Below are positions 6,340 through 6,800 of a DNA stretch of 6,800 bases, piece by piece. Source of the DNA: Candidatus Poribacteria bacterium (GTDB taxonomy: Bacteria; Poribacteria; WGA-4E; WGA-3G); NCBI GenBank assembly GCA_028818995.1, contig JAPPMR010000607.1, positions 1-6,800 of the forward strand, in the 5' to 3' direction. Each line of letters opens with the position of its first letter. Position 1 is the stretch's first letter. The notes beneath the pieces were generated by a model. The model was not told where the DNA came from. It ran no database searches and saw nothing but the letters and a program-made list of their open reading frames with translations. The translations under genes were made by a program, and so were the position numbers.

Positions 6340-6395
6340 CGTGCTGTCTGTAAAATATAATAATAGCGGTTAAAGATCCACCGTTTTGTTTAGCG

Positions 6396-6800
6396 TTAAA
6401 TAGCGTAGTGTAACCCACACTCTTTGTCGTTTTCCTCAGTATCTGTTGCGTTCTGCCAACGCCATCTACCTGCACGTTTGGGTTCACCCGGACGAATTCG
6501 CGTTGTACAGGTCATACATCCGAGCGATTCATAGTAGTGTCCATGGGCATCAGGTTTAAAGAGCGGATTGATAGGCACATCATTTTCACGCACAAATTGC
6601 CATACTTGTTCGGTTGTCCAATGAATTAATGGACTCACCTTGAGAATAGGATGTGTCTTAGATGAGATGATTTCTACCTTCTGGAAATTTTGTCGGTTTT
6701 CAGATTGATCTCTCCGTGTTCCAGTAATCCAAACATCTAATGTCTCTAAAAGCTTTTGCATTGGTCTAACTTTTCGGACATCACAGCAGAACTTCTGTTT
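6396..6800 (-). CDS. cysH: Adenylyl-sulfate (APS) reductase, iron-sulfur type, C-terminal part
   Basis: The frame stays open to the right edge, so the N-terminal part is outside; 134 residues are visible. The Met at 6761 is internal, because the codons before it read KFCCDVRKVRP in frame. That Cys-Cys pair, together with GCMTCT (CxxC) 88 residues later, makes the CC...CxxC set that binds the [4Fe-4S] cluster in assimilatory APS reductases. ITGTRRDQSENR is a conserved substrate-site segment. LIHWTTEQVWQFVRENDVP and INPLFKPDAHGHYYESLGC are strongly family-like. The tail ECGLH carries the catalytic Cys that attacks APS and is resolved by thioredoxin. The reaction is APS to sulfite plus AMP, in cytoplasmic sulfate assimilation. 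The cluster ligands argue for APS, rather than PAPS, as substrate. It leads the minus-strand sulfur genes, 90 bases before the carrier gene. Confidence 0.95.
   Translation of the reverse strand, partial: KQKFCCDVRKVRPMQKLLETLDVWITGTRRDQSENRQNFQKVEIISSKTHPILKVSPLIHWTTEQVWQFVRENDVPINPLFKPDAHGHYYESLGCMTCTTRIRPGEPKRAGRWRWQNATDTEENDKECGLHYAI

Noticed and set aside
1..6800. CRISPR array, tRNA, insertion sequence or prophage
   Set aside because: No regularly spaced repeats, no tRNA-like cloverleaf, and no transposase, integrase or structural phage genes were seen.

Overview
The window is compact, moderately AT-rich bacterial DNA. Typical Shine-Dalgarno (SD) sites precede several genes, and no gene-free stretch reaches 300 bases. 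The gene types suggest an environmental, uncultivated-type bacterium with a large accessory gene set: Uma2 nuclease-like protein, zinc-ribbon/HEAT protein, Gfo/Idh/MocA oxidoreductase, GT-C-like membrane protein, and a CysO-type sulfur carrier. The mix recalls Candidatus Poribacteria and similar lineages, but that is an impression from gene content; the window holds no marker gene.

Left part, plus strand (1-2826). The 3' end of a Uma2/DUF820 gene is followed by three tightly packed genes. These are a 124-residue protein of unknown family (327-701), a zinc-ribbon plus HEAT-repeat protein (698-1141, ATGA overlap) and a Gfo/Idh/MocA oxidoreductase (1142-2209, directly abutting). The last three look like one translationally coupled unit. 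After about 100 bases comes a small exported or membrane-anchored coiled-coil protein (2311-2826) that contains a 33-bp in-frame tandem repeat.

Right part, minus strand (2871-6800), convergent with the left part. In transcription order it has the C-terminal part of an iron-sulfur adenylyl-sulfate reductase (cysH, running off the right edge), a CysO-like MoaD/ThiS-family sulfur carrier, a JAMM/MPN metallopeptidase fused to a C-terminal NIL domain, and a roughly 770-residue polytopic membrane protein with a GT-C glycosyltransferase-like layout. The first three genes make a coherent sulfur-assimilation module. CysH makes sulfite from APS. The carrier would present sulfur as a C-terminal thiocarboxylate for cysteine synthesis, as in mycobacterial CysO. 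The JAMM peptidase would release cysteine from the carrier, as mycobacterial Mec+ does, and might also trim the carrier.

The most interesting points are in this module. The carrier's diglycine is followed by four extra residues (RNLS), so it must be trimmed before it can be activated. The neighbouring JAMM enzyme carries an extra NIL domain, best known from methionine transporters and from proteins of homocysteine synthesis. Two hairpins lie in the gaps around the carrier gene, and one resembles a REP-type palindrome.
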